Assembly (NCBI RefSeq): GCF_012911875.1
Contig: NZ_JAAXKZ010000050.1
Span: 1 to 38,237 of the forward strand
Length of the DNA stretch: 38,237 nucleotides
Origin: Pseudonocardia bannensis
GTDB lineage: Bacteria; Actinomycetota; Actinomycetes; Mycobacteriales; Pseudonocardiaceae
Direction of reading: 5' to 3'
Below the pieces are notes generated by a model. That model was given only the letters and a program-made list of their open reading frames with translations, was not told where the DNA came from and searched no databases. A program made the translations under genes and the position numbers. Positions 16,154-24,743 of the stretch are shown one piece after another (the stretch's first letter is position 1; each line of letters starts with the position of its first letter).

Positions 16154-18087
16154 CACGCCTCTTCCTGGGAGCCGAGCGCCTTCTCGGTGACCGCAGCGAT
16201 CTCGTCGACGTCGGCGGCGAGCTCGTCACCGTCGAACAGCGGCCGGATGTTTCGGGCGGCCATGACCTCGTCGTTGCCGGTGCCGGCGGCGACCATCGGC
16301 CAGACCTGGGCGTCCGCCCCGACCACGAAATCGATCACGACGGGCCGGTCGTTGATCTCCATGGCCTGCTGGATGACCCGGTCGACCTCGTCCTTCGACT
16401 CCGCGCGCAGCCCGGCGCAGCCCATCGCCTCGGCGAGCAGCTTGAAGTCCGGGATGCGGTGCTTGTGTGTACCCAGGTCGGTGTTGGAGTACCGCTCCGA
16501 GTAGAAGAGGTTCTGCCACTGCCGGACCATGCCGAGGTTGCCGTTGTTGATCACGGCGACCTTGATCGGGATGCCCTCGATCGCGCAGGTCGCGAGCTCC
16601 TGGTTGGTCATCTGGAAGCAGCCGTCACCGTCGATGGCCCAGACCACCGCGTCCGGGCGGGCCATCTTCGCGCCCATCGCGGCGGGCACCGCGAAGCCCA
16701 TCGTGCCCAGCCCGCCGGAGTTCAGCCACGAGCGCGGCTTCTCGTAGGAGATGAACTGCGCGGCCCACATCTGGTGCTGGCCCACCCCGGCGGCGTACAC
16801 GGCGTCCGGCCCGGCGATCTTGCCGATCCGCTCGATGACGTACTGCGGGGACAGCGAGCCGTCGTCGGGCCAGGTGTAGCCCAGCGGGAAGGTCGTGCGG
16901 AGCTCGTCGAGCTGGGCCCACCACGCGGTCAGGTCGGCGGGTGCGCTGTCCGCCCGATCCGCCTTCACCGCGTCGATCAGCTCGGTGATGACCTCCTTGC
17001 AGTCGCCCACGATCGGGACGTCCGCGCGGCGGTTCTTCGAGATCTCCGCCGGGTCGATGTCGGCGTGCACCACCGCGGCGTGCGGGGCGAAGCTCGACAG
17101 CTGACCGGTCACCCGGTCGTCGAAGCGCGAGCCGAGCGCGACCAGCAGGTCGGCCTTCTGCATCGCCGCGACCGCGGCCACGGTGCCGTGCATGCCGGGC
17201 ATCCCGACGTGCTGGGTGTGGCTGTCCGGGAACGCACCGCGCGCCATCAGCGTGGTGACGACCGGGATGCCGGTCAGCTCGGCGAGCTCGAGCAGCTCCG
17301 CCGACGCGGACGCCTTGAGCACCCCGCCGCCGACGTAGAGCACCGGGCGCTTCGCCGAGTTGATCAGCTTGGCGGCCTCGCGGATCTGCTTGCCGTGCGG
17401 CCGGGTCGTCGGCCGGTAGCCGGGCAGCTTCAGCTCCGGGGGCCAGGAGAACGTGGTCTGCTCCTGCAGCACGTCCTTGGGGATGTCCACCAGGACCGGG
17501 CCGGGTCGGCCCGTCGACGCCAGGTGGAACGCCTCTGCGATCGCGCGCGGGATCTCCGTCGCGTCGGTCACGAGCATGTTGTGCTTGGTGATCGGCATGG
17601 TGATGCCGGTGATGTCGGCTTCCTGGAAGGCGTCGGTGCCGATCAGGGGCCGCGTCTGCTGCCCGGTGATGGCCACCACCGGGATCGAGTCCATGTGCGC
17701 GTCGGCCAGCGGGGTGACCAGGTTGGTCGCGCCCGGCCCCGAGGTCGCCATGCAGACCCCGACCTTGCCGGTGGCCTGCGCGTACCCGGTGGCCGCGTGG
17801 CCGCCGCCCTGCTCGTGGCGGACCAGCACGTGCCGGACCTTCGTGGAGTCCAGCAGCGGGTCGTAGGCCGGCAGGATCGTCCCGCCCGGGATGCCGAAGA
17901 CCACCTCGCAGCCGATCTCCTCGAGCGAGCGGACGAGCGACTGCGCACCCGTCATCGGCTCCTGGTCGATCCGGGGGCCGGCCGGGGTACCCGAGGCGGT
18001 CGGCGACCCGGGACGGCCCGGCGGCGGTGCCGGCTTCGGTCCCGGAGGCGCGGGGACCGGGCCGGATCGGGGCGTGGCGGTGGTCAT
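16153..18087 (-). CDS. ilvB: Acetolactate synthase large (catalytic) subunit
   Basis: 644-aa ThDP-, FAD- and Mg-dependent enzyme joining two pyruvates, or pyruvate and 2-oxobutyrate. After a Pro-rich N-terminal extension of about 45 residues comes the N-terminal ThDP domain ([32 protein letters not shown]), with the catalytic Glu in [15 protein letters not shown]. Next are the FAD-binding central domain and the C-terminal ThDP-binding motif [15 protein letters not shown] ending in [12 protein letters not shown]. The extension occurs in mycobacterial homologues too; ATG 18087 is used, with GAGG 10 nt upstream. It heads ilvB-ilvN-ilvC behind a predicted attenuator whose leader peptide contains Ile-Leu-Val-Leu. 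Confidence 0.97.
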   Translation of the reverse strand: MTTATPRSGPVPAPPGPKPAPPPGRPGSPTASGTPAGPRIDQEPMTGAQSLVRSLEEIGCEVVFGIPGGTILPAYDPLLDSTKVRHVLVRHEQGGGHAATGYAQATGKVGVCMATSGPGATNLVTPLADAHMDSIPVVAITGQQTRPLIGTDAFQEADITGITMPITKHNMLVTDATEIPRAIAEAFHLASTGRPGPVLVDIPKDVLQEQTTFSWPPELKLPGYRPTTRPHGKQIREAAKLINSAKRPVLYVGGGVLKASASAELLELAELTGIPVVTTLMARGAFPDSHTQHVGMPGMHGTVAAVAAMQKADLLVALGSRFDDRVTGQLSSFAPHAAVVHADIDPAEISKNRRADVPIVGDCKEVITELIDAVKADRADSAPADLTAWWAQLDELRTTFPLGYTWPDDGSLSPQYVIERIGKIAGPDAVYAAGVGQHQMWAAQFISYEKPRSWLNSGGLGTMGFAVPAAMGAKMARPDAVVWAIDGDGCFQMTNQELATCAIEGIPIKVAVINNGNLGMVRQWQNLFYSERYSNTDLGTHKHRIPDFKLLAEAMGCAGLRAESKDEVDRVIQQAMEINDRPVVIDFVVGADAQVWPMVAAGTGNDEVMAARNIRPLFDGDELAADVDEIAAVTEKALGSQEEA

Positions 18088-18128
18088 CTGCGATCAGCCT
18101 CGCGTCAAGAGTGGGGGGTCCGGACATG

Positions 18129-18167
18129 AAAAAACCCCCGACCGCCGGGCTACGGCGGAGCGAGGGT
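18129..18167 (-). terminator. Attenuator terminator upstream of ilvB
   Basis: On the minus strand CCGCC/GGCGG closes a 7-nt loop and, after a small internal loop, ACCCTCG pairs with CGGGGGT (one G-U). Six T follow at once. It sits between the leader peptide and ilvB, and the neighbouring gene beyond is on the plus strand, so it cannot serve as an end-of-gene terminator for minus-strand transcription. Confidence 0.85.
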
Positions 18168-18214
18168 GGCGCGTCGACACCGAGTACTGGAACGAACTCA
18201 GGCGGAGACGCGCC
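18168..18214 (-). promoter_or_regulatory. Leader hairpin of the ilvBNC attenuator
   Basis: GGCGCGTC (18207-18214, within leader codons AGG CGC GTC) pairs perfectly with GACGCGCC (18168-18175), whose end abuts the terminator. Inner bases (CC..GAGT with ACTC..GG) can extend it. The same design, with the same GCGCGTC core, is found upstream of cimA. A ribosome stalled at the Ile/Leu/Val codons would cover the first arm. Confidence 0.65.
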
Positions 18215-18245
18215 TGCAAAGTACGAGGATTCGATCGACGGACAT
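18198..18245 (-). CDS. Leader peptide of the ilvBNC operon (MSVDRILVLCRRVSA)
   Basis: 15 codons, ATG to TGA, containing consecutive ATC CTC GTA CTT, that is Ile-Leu-Val-Leu, the three end products of the pathway. The ATG lies 7 nt after a TAGCGT -10 box, so the transcript would begin at the start codon (leaderless). A hairpin involving the frame's end and then an intrinsic terminator follow before ilvB. Attenuation of ilvBNC by such a peptide is known in corynebacteria, and this looks like the same device. Low charged Ile-, Leu- or Val-tRNA would stall the ribosome and allow read-through. Confidence 0.85.
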   Translation of the reverse strand: MSVDRILVLCRRVSA

Positions 18246-18252
18246 GGTCGGG

Positions 18253-18282
18253 ACGCTAGCCCTCCGCCCCGCAGCCAGTCAA
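18253..18282 (-). promoter_or_regulatory. Promoter of the ilvB leader
   Basis: Minus strand TTGACT (18277-18282), an 18-nt spacer, TAGCGT (18253-18258), then 7 nt to the leader ATG. The -35 matches consensus in five of six positions. Start-site geometry predicts transcription from the A of the ATG or a base beside it. Confidence 0.7.
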
Positions 18283-18373
18283 CACGGTGGGACGGCGTTC
18301 CCGGATCGTGGGAGCAGCGTCACGTCGGCGGGGGGTGACCACCCGGGCGCGGCGGCGCGGGCCCGGTGGGACG

Positions 18374-18811
18374 ATGGTGCACGTGAGTGCCGTCGAGCCC
18401 GAGCCGGACCCCGCCGCCCAGCAGCCGCCCCGGGCGGTCTTCCGGGTCTCCCCGCTGGGCATCTTCGCCGCGATCGCGCTGGCCTTCTTCGCGGTCCCGT
18501 TCGCCTTCGGCGCCCCGTGGTTGTGGCTCATCTACCTCGTTCCGGTCGGCATCGTCGTCTGGATCCTGCGGGTGCGCACGGTGGCCGACCGGGAATCCGT
18601 CACCGTCCGGGGGATTCTCCGCAGCCGGCGCGTACCGTGGTCCGAGATCAGCTCCCTGCGACTGCAGCCGTCGACCCGGGCCCGGGCGACCCGCGTCAGC
18701 GCGGTGCTGACCGAAGGCGGGGAGCTCCTGCTGCCCGCCGTGCACGTCCGCGACCTGTCCCAGCTCGCTGCCGTCAGCGGCGGCAGGCTGCCCGATCCGG
18801 CTGGAGAGTGA
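18374..18811 (+). CDS. Small membrane PH-domain protein (Cfp6-like)
   Basis: About 145 aa. Two hydrophobic segments form a membrane hairpin ([17 protein letters not shown] and [16 protein letters not shown]), followed by a short bacterial PH-like domain ([31 protein letters not shown]). It resembles mycobacterial Cfp6, which from memory sits next to ilvB in the same divergent arrangement. Start uncertain: ATG 18374, or GTG 18383 giving MSAVEPEP; neither has a clear ribosome-binding site. The stop lies 4 nt before ilvD, so the two genes are probably co-transcribed. Function unknown. Confidence 0.8.
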   Translation: MVHVSAVEPEPDPAAQQPPRAVFRVSPLGIFAAIALAFFAVPFAFGAPWLWLIYLVPVGIVVWILRVRTVADRESVTVRGILRSRRVPWSEISSLRLQPSTRARATRVSAVLTEGGELLLPAVHVRDLSQLAAVSGGRLPDPAGE

Positions 18812-18815
18812 GCCG

Positions 18816-20657
18816 ATGCCGGCCCTGCGTTCCCGTGTGACCACCCATGGCCGCAACGCCGCCGGGGCACGCTCCCTGTGGCGCGCCACCGGCATGGGTG
18901 ATGACGACTTCGGCAAGCCGATCGTCGCCATCGCGAACTCCTACACCCAGTTCGTGCCCGGCCACGTGCACCTCAAGGACCTCGGCGACCTCGTGGCCGG
19001 CGCGATCCGCGAGGCCGGCGGCGTCCCGCGCGAGTTCCACACGATCGCCGTCGACGACGGCATCGCGATGGGCCACGGCGGCATGCTCTACTCGCTGCCC
19101 TCCCGCGAGGTGATCGCGGACGCCGTCGAGTACATGGTCAACGGCCACGCCGCCGACGCGCTGGTCTGCATCTCGAACTGCGACAAGATCACCCCGGGGA
19201 TGCTGAACGCCGCGATGCGGCTGAACATCCCGACCGTGTTCGTCTCGGGCGGGCCGATGGAGGCCGGCAAGGCGGTCCTCGTCGGCGGCGTCGCGCAGGC
19301 CCCGACCGACCTCATCACCGCGATCTCGGCGTCGGCGTCGTCACAGGTGGACGACAGCGGGCTGGCCGAGGTGGAGCGCTCCGCGTGCCCGACCTGCGGC
19401 TCGTGCTCCGGGATGTTCACCGCGAACTCGATGAACTGCCTCACCGAGGCCCTCGGGCTCGCGCTGCCGGGCAACGGCTCCACGCTGGCCACCCACGCCG
19501 CGCGCCGCGAGTTGTTCCTGAACGCCGGCCGGACCGTCATGGACCTGGCCCACCGGTGGTACGACCAGGACGACGCCTCGGTGCTGCCCCGCTCGATCGC
19601 CACCCGGGCCGCGTTCGAGAACGCGATGGCGCTCGACGTCGCGATGGGCGGCTCGACGAACACCGTGCTGCACATCCTCGCCGCCGCCCAGGAAGGCGAG
19701 ATCGACTTCACCCTCGCCGACATCGACGCGGTGTCGCGCCGGGTGCCGTGCCTGGCCAAGGTCTCGCCGAACTCCGACTACCACATGGAGGACGTGCACC
19801 GGGCCGGCGGCATCCCCGCGATCCTCGGTGAGCTGATGCGTGCCGGGCTGCTGAACACCGACGTGCACTCCGTCCACTCCCCCTCCCTCGAGCAGTGGCT
19901 GGGTGAGTGGGACATCCGCGCGGCACAGCCGTCGGAGACGGCGATCGAGCTGTTCCACGCCGCGCCCGGCGGGGTGCGCACCACGCAGGCGTTCTCCACC
20001 GAGAACCGCTGGTCGTCGCTGGACACCGACGCCGCCGGCGGGTGCATCCGCGATCTCGAGCACGCCTACTCCGCCGACGGCGGCCTCGCCGTGCTGCGCG
20101 GCAACCTCACCGAACGCGGCGCGATCATCAAGACCGCCGGGATCCCGGAGGACATCTGGCGCTTCGAGGGCCCGGCGCGGGTCGTCGAGAGCCAGGAGGA
20201 GGCCGTGTCGGTCATCCTCACCAAGCAGATCCAGCCCGGTGACGTGCTCGTCGTGCGCTACGAGGGCCCGGCCGGCGGCCCTGGGATGCAGGAGATGCTG
20301 CACCCCACGGCGTTCCTCAAGGGCTCCGGGCTGGGCGCGAAGTGTGCGCTGATCACCGACGGCCGGTTCTCCGGCGGGTCGTCCGGCATCTCGGTCGGGC
20401 ACATCTCCCCGGAGGCCGCGGCCGGCGGCGTGATCGGGCTGGTCGAGGACGGGGACATGATCCTCATCGACGTCCGCTCGCGGACCCTCGAACTCAAGGT
20501 GAGCGACGAGGTGCTGGCCGAGCGGCGGGCCAAGATGGAGGCCTCCGAGCGGCCGTGGCAGCCCAAGGACCGCGACCGTCCGGTGTCCAAGGCGCTGCGG
20601 GCCTATGCCGCGCTGGCCACCTCCGCCGACACCGGCGCCGTTCGCCGGGTGCCCTGA
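18816..20657 (+). CDS. ilvD: Dihydroxy-acid dehydratase
   Basis: Fe-S dehydratase making the 2-oxo acids that are the direct precursors of valine and isoleucine (and of leucine). 613 aa, the E. coli-like length. Visible motifs: [11 protein letters not shown] with metal-binding Asp80/81, [13 protein letters not shown] with cluster Cys122, Asp123 and Lys124 (the lysine carbamylated in the family), and [19 protein letters not shown] with cluster-binding Cys in 191-197. [19 protein letters not shown] near the C-terminus is the family's phosphate-binding-like motif. GGAGAG precedes ATG 18816. It follows the PH-domain gene by 4 nt and runs opposite to ilvBNC. In M. tuberculosis, from memory, ilvD is not at this locus, so the linkage is a local feature. 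Confidence 0.97.
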   Translation: MPALRSRVTTHGRNAAGARSLWRATGMGDDDFGKPIVAIANSYTQFVPGHVHLKDLGDLVAGAIREAGGVPREFHTIAVDDGIAMGHGGMLYSLPSREVIADAVEYMVNGHAADALVCISNCDKITPGMLNAAMRLNIPTVFVSGGPMEAGKAVLVGGVAQAPTDLITAISASASSQVDDSGLAEVERSACPTCGSCSGMFTANSMNCLTEALGLALPGNGSTLATHAARRELFLNAGRTVMDLAHRWYDQDDASVLPRSIATRAAFENAMALDVAMGGSTNTVLHILAAAQEGEIDFTLADIDAVSRRVPCLAKVSPNSDYHMEDVHRAGGIPAILGELMRAGLLNTDVHSVHSPSLEQWLGEWDIRAAQPSETAIELFHAAPGGVRTTQAFSTENRWSSLDTDAAGGCIRDLEHAYSADGGLAVLRGNLTERGAIIKTAGIPEDIWRFEGPARVVESQEEAVSVILTKQIQPGDVLVVRYEGPAGGPGMQEMLHPTAFLKGSGLGAKCALITDGRFSGGSSGISVGHISPEAAAGGVIGLVEDGDMILIDVRSRTLELKVSDEVLAERRAKMEASERPWQPKDRDRPVSKALRAYAALATSADTGAVRRVP

Positions 20658-20700
20658 CCTCGCCGAGACCCCGTCGCGCCCGGGTCGCCCTCCCGTGCTC

Positions 20701-20762
20701 GCCGATCAAGGGGAGATGGGGGTTTGTCGGTCTTCGCAAGCCCCCTTCTCCCCTTGATCGGC
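20701..20762. terminator. Very long near-perfect hairpin after ilvD
   Basis: GCCGATCAAGGGGAGA pairs with TCTCCCCTTGATCGGC; after one T-T mismatch GGGGG pairs with CCCCC and a few more pairs follow, giving about 25 pairs with a 10-nt loop. It starts 43 nt after the ilvD stop. It would block or end transcription from ilvD before the tRNA. There is no T run. The length and near-perfection are unusual for a plain terminator, so a mobile palindromic element is an alternative. Confidence 0.6.
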
Positions 20763-20804
20763 GTCCTGGGCGGGACCGGTCTCGGCCTCCGGCGGGGCAC
20801 AGGG

Positions 20805-20810
20805 TAGAGT
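20805..20810 (+). promoter_or_regulatory. -10 box for tRNA-Gly
   Basis: TAGAGT lies 28 nt before the mature 5' end of tRNA-Gly, giving a start near 20817 and a short precursor leader. No convincing -35 was found. Confidence 0.4.
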
Positions 20811-20838
20811 TGTTCCATCGCACCGACACGGTGCTCAT

Positions 20839-20911
20839 GCGGACGTAGCGCAGCTGGTAGCGCATCACCTTGCCAAGGTGAGGGTCGCGGGTTCGAATCC
20901 CGTCGTCCGCT
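20839..20911 (+). tRNA. tRNA-Gly (anticodon GCC)
   Basis: 73-nt cloverleaf. Acceptor strands GCGGACG and CGTCCGC pair fully, with T as discriminator base. Anticodon stem TCACC/GGTGA with loop TTGCCAA gives anticodon GCC. The T arm has GGTTCGAATCC. CCA is not encoded. It stands alone between ilvD and the convergent phosphotransferase gene. Confidence 0.95.
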
Positions 20912-20930
20912 CGGTGCGACGGCCCACGAC

Positions 20931-20950
20931 GCCGACCGGTTCAGGTCGGC
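20931..20950. terminator. Stem-loop between tRNA-Gly and the convergent phosphotransferase gene
   Basis: GCCGACC and GGTCGGC form a perfect 7-bp stem with a 6-nt loop, 19 nt after tRNA-Gly. GC-rich flanks can pair further (GACGGCCC with GGGCCGTC). There is no T run; probable shared end point of the two convergent units. Confidence 0.4.
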
Positions 20951-21004
20951 CCGTACCGGAGCGGCGTTCCCGCCGCGGGCCGTCCGTCTCCTCGGCGAAC
21001 AGCC

Positions 21005-21946
21005 TCACTGTGGCGTGACCGCGCTGCCCAGTGCCGCCAGGGCCGGCCGCAGCTCCTCCAACGACCGCGTGGCCGCACCGATCATCTCCGCCACCCGGGC
21101 CGCGCCCAGATGGTCGGCGGCGAAGCCCAGGTAGCCGACGTGCGCGTACACGTCGGACCAGCAGCGCTCGACCTCGATCAGCTCCGGTGGCAGCCCGCCG
21201 CCCGTCAGTTCGGCGAACGCCCGCCGGTAGGGCGCCAGGTGCGTCGCTCCCTGCGCCCGGAACACCGCGAGGTCGAGCCCGGCGGGCGCGACCTTGGCGT
21301 TGCCCCAGTCGATCAGCGTCGCTCCCCCGGATCCGAGCAGCACGTTCCCGCGGTGCGCGTCGCCGTGCACCAGCGTGCGCGGCAGGACGCCGAGCGCCGC
21401 CAGCACCCGCGGGTCCCGCGCCCATGCCGTCAGCGCGGCCGCCGCGTCGGCGAACACCCGGTCCCCGGTCCGCTCCGCCGCCCCCTGCACGGCAGGACGG
21501 ATCCGTTCGACGCACAGGCTTCGCCACCACGCCGCGTCCACCACCCGCAGGCCTCGCGGCCGCTTGCCGAGCCAGTGCGCGTGCACCCGGGCCAGCGCCG
21601 TCCAGACGTCGTCGGGCACGTCCGGGCCCTCCCCGAGCGGCGTGCCGTCGTAGAAGGGCAGCACCAGCCAGTCGCCGTGCTCGTCGCGGCCGGTCGCCAG
21701 CATCCGGGGCCGGTCCAGCCCCCGGACCACCGCGAGCCCCCGCATCGCCGCTACCTCGGCCGCCGATGCGCGCTTGACCACGACCGGCACCGAACGCCCC
21801 GCGACGTCGAGGTCCACCCGGGCCACCGTGTCCGAGACGTACCCGCCGGCCAGCGGCGTGCGCCCGCGGACCGTGGCCGGGGCGCCGCACCACCGCGCGA
21901 CCGCAGGCAACCAGGCCGCGTCCGGGGGCGCCGGGACCGCTGTCAC
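21005..21946 (-). CDS. Aminoglycoside-phosphotransferase-family kinase-like protein
   Basis: 313 aa with the APH/choline-kinase fold. The N-lobe lysine is in VVVKRA (Lys58). The catalytic loop is HGDAHRGNVLL (His194-Asp196-Asn201), and the metal-binding motif is IDWG (Asp213). All key residues are present, so it should bind ATP and phosphorylate a small molecule, but the substrate is not predictable and antibiotic resistance should not be assumed. GTG 21946 overlaps the DoxX stop codon in a GTGA, indicating translational coupling; the frame is open further upstream but only inside doxX. Confidence 0.85.
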   Translation of the reverse strand: MTAVPAPPDAAWLPAVARWCGAPATVRGRTPLAGGYVSDTVARVDLDVAGRSVPVVVKRASAAEVAAMRGLAVVRGLDRPRMLATGRDEHGDWLVLPFYDGTPLGEGPDVPDDVWTALARVHAHWLGKRPRGLRVVDAAWWRSLCVERIRPAVQGAAERTGDRVFADAAAALTAWARDPRVLAALGVLPRTLVHGDAHRGNVLLGSGGATLIDWGNAKVAPAGLDLAVFRAQGATHLAPYRRAFAELTGGGLPPELIEVERCWSDVYAHVGYLGFAADHLGAARVAEMIGAATRSLEELRPALAALGSAVTPQ

Positions 21947-22530
21947 CGGCGCAGCGTGAACAGGACGAGGAGCGCCGCACCGACCCCGAGGATCACGCAG
22001 AGCCACGCGTACGGCAGCGGGCGCCGCTGCCACGTCCGGCCCTTGTCCAGCGACACCCGGCCGGCACCGGTGAAGATCAGCGCAGCGGCGCCGAGACCGA
22101 GCAGCACGTCCAGTTCGAGCGCGTCCGGCGCGGCGGCGGCGTAGAACGGCGCTCCCCACTTGACCACGACGGCGACGATCTTGATCGCGAGCAGGGCTGC
22201 CGCGGCGAGCGGCGTGAAGAGCCCCACGACGACCAGGGCGCCGGCGATCAGCTCGACGAGCCCGGTCACCCAGGCCAGCGTGCTCGCCTGGGCCAGGAAG
22301 CCGTAGCCCTGCAACGCCTCGGCCGTGCGGTTGGGCCCGAACCCGCCCCAGACGCCGAAGACCTTCTGCGCGCCGTGTGCGAAGAACAGCCCGCCGACCG
22401 CAAGGCGGAGCAGCAGCAGGCCGATGTCGGCGCCGCCGCTCCAGGCCACCGGCCGCCGCTCCGGCCTCGTCGTCTGCTCGGCGCCGCCGAACGTCCCGGA
22501 GCCCAGGGAGCGGGTCTGGTCAGCGTTCAT
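21943..22530 (-). CDS. DoxX-family membrane protein
   Basis: 195 aa with a hydrophilic N-terminus of about 30 residues and then four hydrophobic segments, beginning GLLLLRLAVGGLFFAHGAQKVFG, the typical DoxX start. DoxX proteins are integral membrane proteins; in mycobacteria one forms an oxidoreductase complex with superoxide dismutase and a thiosulfate sulfurtransferase, but that role is not shown for this member. The ATG lies 6 nt after a TAGTCT box, so the mRNA is probably leaderless. The stop overlaps the next gene by 4 nt. From memory, a DoxX gene occupies the same place in M. tuberculosis (Rv3005c). Confidence 0.88.
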   Translation of the reverse strand: MNADQTRSLGSGTFGGAEQTTRPERRPVAWSGGADIGLLLLRLAVGGLFFAHGAQKVFGVWGGFGPNRTAEALQGYGFLAQASTLAWVTGLVELIAGALVVVGLFTPLAAAALLAIKIVAVVVKWGAPFYAAAAPDALELDVLLGLGAAALIFTGAGRVSLDKGRTWQRRPLPYAWLCVILGVGAALLVLFTLRR

Positions 22531-22536
22531 GGTCGG

Positions 22537-22542
22537 AGACTA
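22537..22542 (-). promoter_or_regulatory. -10 box for the doxX-phosphotransferase unit
   Basis: TAGTCT on the minus strand, 6 nt before the ATG of the DoxX gene, which has no Shine-Dalgarno sequence. It suggests a leaderless mRNA. The -35 is not recognisable. Confidence 0.4.
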
Positions 22543-22578
22543 GCGGCGCGCCCGCCCCGAACCGGGTGCCGAGCCGGA

Positions 22579-23526
22579 TCAATACCCGTTCTCGACCAGG
22601 TTGGGTGGCTGCTCACCGCGCGCGAACGCGGCGATCTGCTCGCGCGCGATCCCGTAGGCGCGCCGCATCGCTCCCGGCACGCTGCCCCCCACGTGCGGGG
22701 TGAGCAGCAGCCCGGGGGCCTTCCAGAGCGGATGGTCGGACGGCAGCGGCTCGGGGTCGGTGACGTCGACGGCTGCCCGCAGCCGGCCGCTCGTCAGCTC
22801 GGCGGTCAGCGCATCGGTGTCGACGACCGGGCCACGCGCGGCGTTGACGAACACCGCGCCGTCGGGCATCGCGGCCAGGAACCGGGCGTCGACCAGGCCC
22901 CGGGTGTCGTCGGTGAGCGGGACGATCACGACGCACGCGTCGTGCTGCGGCAGCAGGTCCAGCACCTCGTCGATGCCGTGCACGCCGTCCCGGGCGCGGC
23001 GGCCCACCAGTGTCGTCTCCACCTCGAAGGGCGCGAGGCGGCGGACGGTGTTCTCCGCGACGTCGCCCGCCCCGACGATCAGCACCCGGGCGCCGAGCAG
23101 CTCGTCGGTCGGGTGGTAGTCCCAGCGCGCCTCGTCCTGCGCGCGGACGAAGTCCGGCAGGTGGCGGTAGATCGCGAGCAGAACCGCGACGATCCACTCC
23201 GCGGTGACCCCGCCGTGAGCGCCCCTGCAGTCCGACAGCGCGACCCCGTCGGGCAGCTTCCCGACCCAGCTCTCGGCGCCGGCGGTCAGCAGCTGCACAA
23301 GACGCAGTTCCGGCAACCTGTCGACCATGGCGACGGCCTCGCCCGTCGCCAGGAACGGCGGGACCAGGACCTGCGCGCTCGCCGCCTCTGCGGGAAGGTC
23401 CCCATCGGGGTCGTAGCGGACGGCGACGACGCCGGGGACGTCGGCGAGAGCGTCGAGGCCCTCGGAGTGCGGGACGAGCACACGGACATCTGCTCCGGGA
23501 TCGGCCATGAGTCGCACGGTACTCAC
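22579..23526 (-). CDS. D-isomer-specific 2-hydroxyacid dehydrogenase
   Basis: 315-aa NAD(P)-dependent dehydrogenase of the phosphoglycerate/formate dehydrogenase superfamily. The Rossmann motif is VLIVGAGDVAENTVRRL, a variant of the usual GxGxxG with Ala and Asn in the third part. Catalytic Arg is in NAARGPVVDTDAL, Glu in DVTDPEPLP, and His in LTPHVGGSVPGAM. The substrate is probably a small 2-oxo or 2-hydroxy acid (glyoxylate or hydroxypyruvate type) and cannot be fixed. GTG 23526 is used; ATG 23508 (MADPGADVRVLVPH) is a real alternative, as neither has a clear ribosome site. It is divergent from the lipoprotein gene, with 34 nt between starts. Confidence 0.88.
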   Translation of the reverse strand: MSTVRLMADPGADVRVLVPHSEGLDALADVPGVVAVRYDPDGDLPAEAASAQVLVPPFLATGEAVAMVDRLPELRLVQLLTAGAESWVGKLPDGVALSDCRGAHGGVTAEWIVAVLLAIYRHLPDFVRAQDEARWDYHPTDELLGARVLIVGAGDVAENTVRRLAPFEVETTLVGRRARDGVHGIDEVLDLLPQHDACVVIVPLTDDTRGLVDARFLAAMPDGAVFVNAARGPVVDTDALTAELTSGRLRAAVDVTDPEPLPSDHPLWKAPGLLLTPHVGGSVPGAMRRAYGIAREQIAAFARGEQPPNLVENGY

Positions 23527-23548
23527 CGGCCGCTCACCCGGCCCGGCC

Positions 23549-23554
23549 TAGCCT
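23549..23554 (+). promoter_or_regulatory. -10 box for the lipoprotein gene
   Basis: TAGCCT, 6 nt before GTG 23561, in the 34-bp gap between two divergent starts; predicts a leaderless mRNA. Confidence 0.4.
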
Positions 23555-23560
23555 GGGCGG

Positions 23561-24742
23561 GTGCGGGGAGGGGTGCAGCCGGGAAGACGGCGCAGCGTGG
23601 TCCGGGGGCTCGCCACCATGGTGCTCGGGATCGTGCTGGCCGGCTGCGCCACGTTCCCCGACCAGGGCCCGCGCGACTGGCGCGACAAGCTGGAGGGAGC
23701 CGGCGAGCTCGGGGGGCCGCCGTCGGTCCAGGAACCACCGCCGCCGGGCGGGGAGAACGGGCAGCGGGACGGCCGGCCGCCGCAGAGCGGGGGGCAGCAG
23801 GCCCCGTCGGGGTGCGAGGACCCGGACCCGCAGGTCGTCGCGACCTGTCTGGAGCCGGTCGGCGCGGTCGCGGTGCTGCCCGACGGGAAGGCCGCGCTCG
23901 TCGCCGAGCGCACCACCGGCCGGGTGCTGCGCGTGCAGCGCGGCGTGCCCCCGCAGCTGGTCACCACGGTGCCGGTCGACGCGGCCGGCGGCGGCGGGCT
24001 GACGGGACTGGTCCTGTCCCCCAGCTACGCCGAGGACCAGCTCGTGTACGCCTACGCGAGCACCGCCGAGGACAACCGGGTCGTGCGGATCGCGCGCGGC
24101 GAGCCGCCCAAGCCGGTGCTCACCGGGATCCCGCGGGGCCCCCGCAACAACGGCGGCGCACTCGGCACCGACGTCGACGGGACCCTGCTCGTCGCGACCG
24201 GCAACGCCGGGGAGCCGGCCCCGCCGCCGGGGTCACTCAACGGCAAGCTGCTGCGGATCGACACCCTGGGTCGTCCGGCCGTGGGCAACCCCGATCCGGC
24301 CTCACCCATCCTGAGCTCGGGTCTGCAGGCCCCGCAGGGCATCTGCACGGACCGGTCCACCGAGAACACCTGGGTCACCGACCGGGCCGCCACCCAGGAT
24401 GTTCTGCACCGCGTCGCCCCCGGCCCGCTCCCCGCACCCGCGTGGACCTGGCCCGACCGTCCCGGGGTGGCGGGATGCATGGCTCAGCCGGGCCTCGTCG
24501 TGATCGCGCAGACCGGCGGCGCCTCGATCTTCGTGCTGCGCCCGGCCGAGACCGGCGCGTTCACCGGCGACCCGGAGACGCTGCTGGCCGGGGTGTACGG
24601 GCGGCTCTCGGCCGCGACCCTGGCCCCGGACGGGCTGCTGTGGCTGGGCACGGTGAACAAGCAGGACGGCAAGCCGGTCTCCAGCGACGACCGGGTGATC
24701 CGGATCCAGCCGCCCTCCGGCGGCGGTGAGTCCCGCGCCTGA
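23561..24742 (+). CDS. Lipoprotein with glucose/sorbosone-dehydrogenase-like beta-propeller (LppZ-like)
   Basis: 393 aa. A positively charged N-terminus, a hydrophobic stretch and the lipobox LAGC, with Cys29 as the lipidated residue, mark a lipoprotein exported by Sec or Tat. A Pro/Gly-rich linker follows, then a six-bladed propeller of the glucose/sorbosone dehydrogenase family: AVLPDGKAALVAERTTGRVLRV, GLTGLVLSPSY, NNGGALGTDVDGTLLVATG, LNGKLLRIDTLGR. Such proteins may use PQQ, but cofactor residues cannot be confirmed here and the sugar substrate is unknown. It corresponds in position, from memory, to mycobacterial lppZ. GTG 23561 follows a -10 box by 6 nt. Confidence 0.87.
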   Translation: MRGGVQPGRRRSVVRGLATMVLGIVLAGCATFPDQGPRDWRDKLEGAGELGGPPSVQEPPPPGGENGQRDGRPPQSGGQQAPSGCEDPDPQVVATCLEPVGAVAVLPDGKAALVAERTTGRVLRVQRGVPPQLVTTVPVDAAGGGGLTGLVLSPSYAEDQLVYAYASTAEDNRVVRIARGEPPKPVLTGIPRGPRNNGGALGTDVDGTLLVATGNAGEPAPPPGSLNGKLLRIDTLGRPAVGNPDPASPILSSGLQAPQGICTDRSTENTWVTDRAATQDVLHRVAPGPLPAPAWTWPDRPGVAGCMAQPGLVVIAQTGGASIFVLRPAETGAFTGDPETLLAGVYGRLSAATLAPDGLLWLGTVNKQDGKPVSSDDRVIRIQPPSGGGESRA

Positions 24743-24743
24743 C

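Noticed and set aside
15647-16156. ilvN starting at GTG 16156
   Set aside because: Possible, but the ATG immediately after it gives the usual start and the common TGATG overlap; the difference is one residue.
16459-18129. Long plus-strand frame antisense to ilvB (similar ones lie opposite cimA, leuB, serA, the protease and gatB/gatA)
   Set aside because: Shadows of GC-rich genes: high Arg, Gly, Ala and Pro content, no motifs, no ribosome sites, and the opposite strand encodes clear conserved enzymes.
21005-21946. Aminoglycoside resistance gene
   Set aside because: The fold and catalytic residues fit the broad APH/choline-kinase superfamily, but nothing points to aminoglycosides; it sits in a conserved chromosomal neighbourhood, coupled to doxX.
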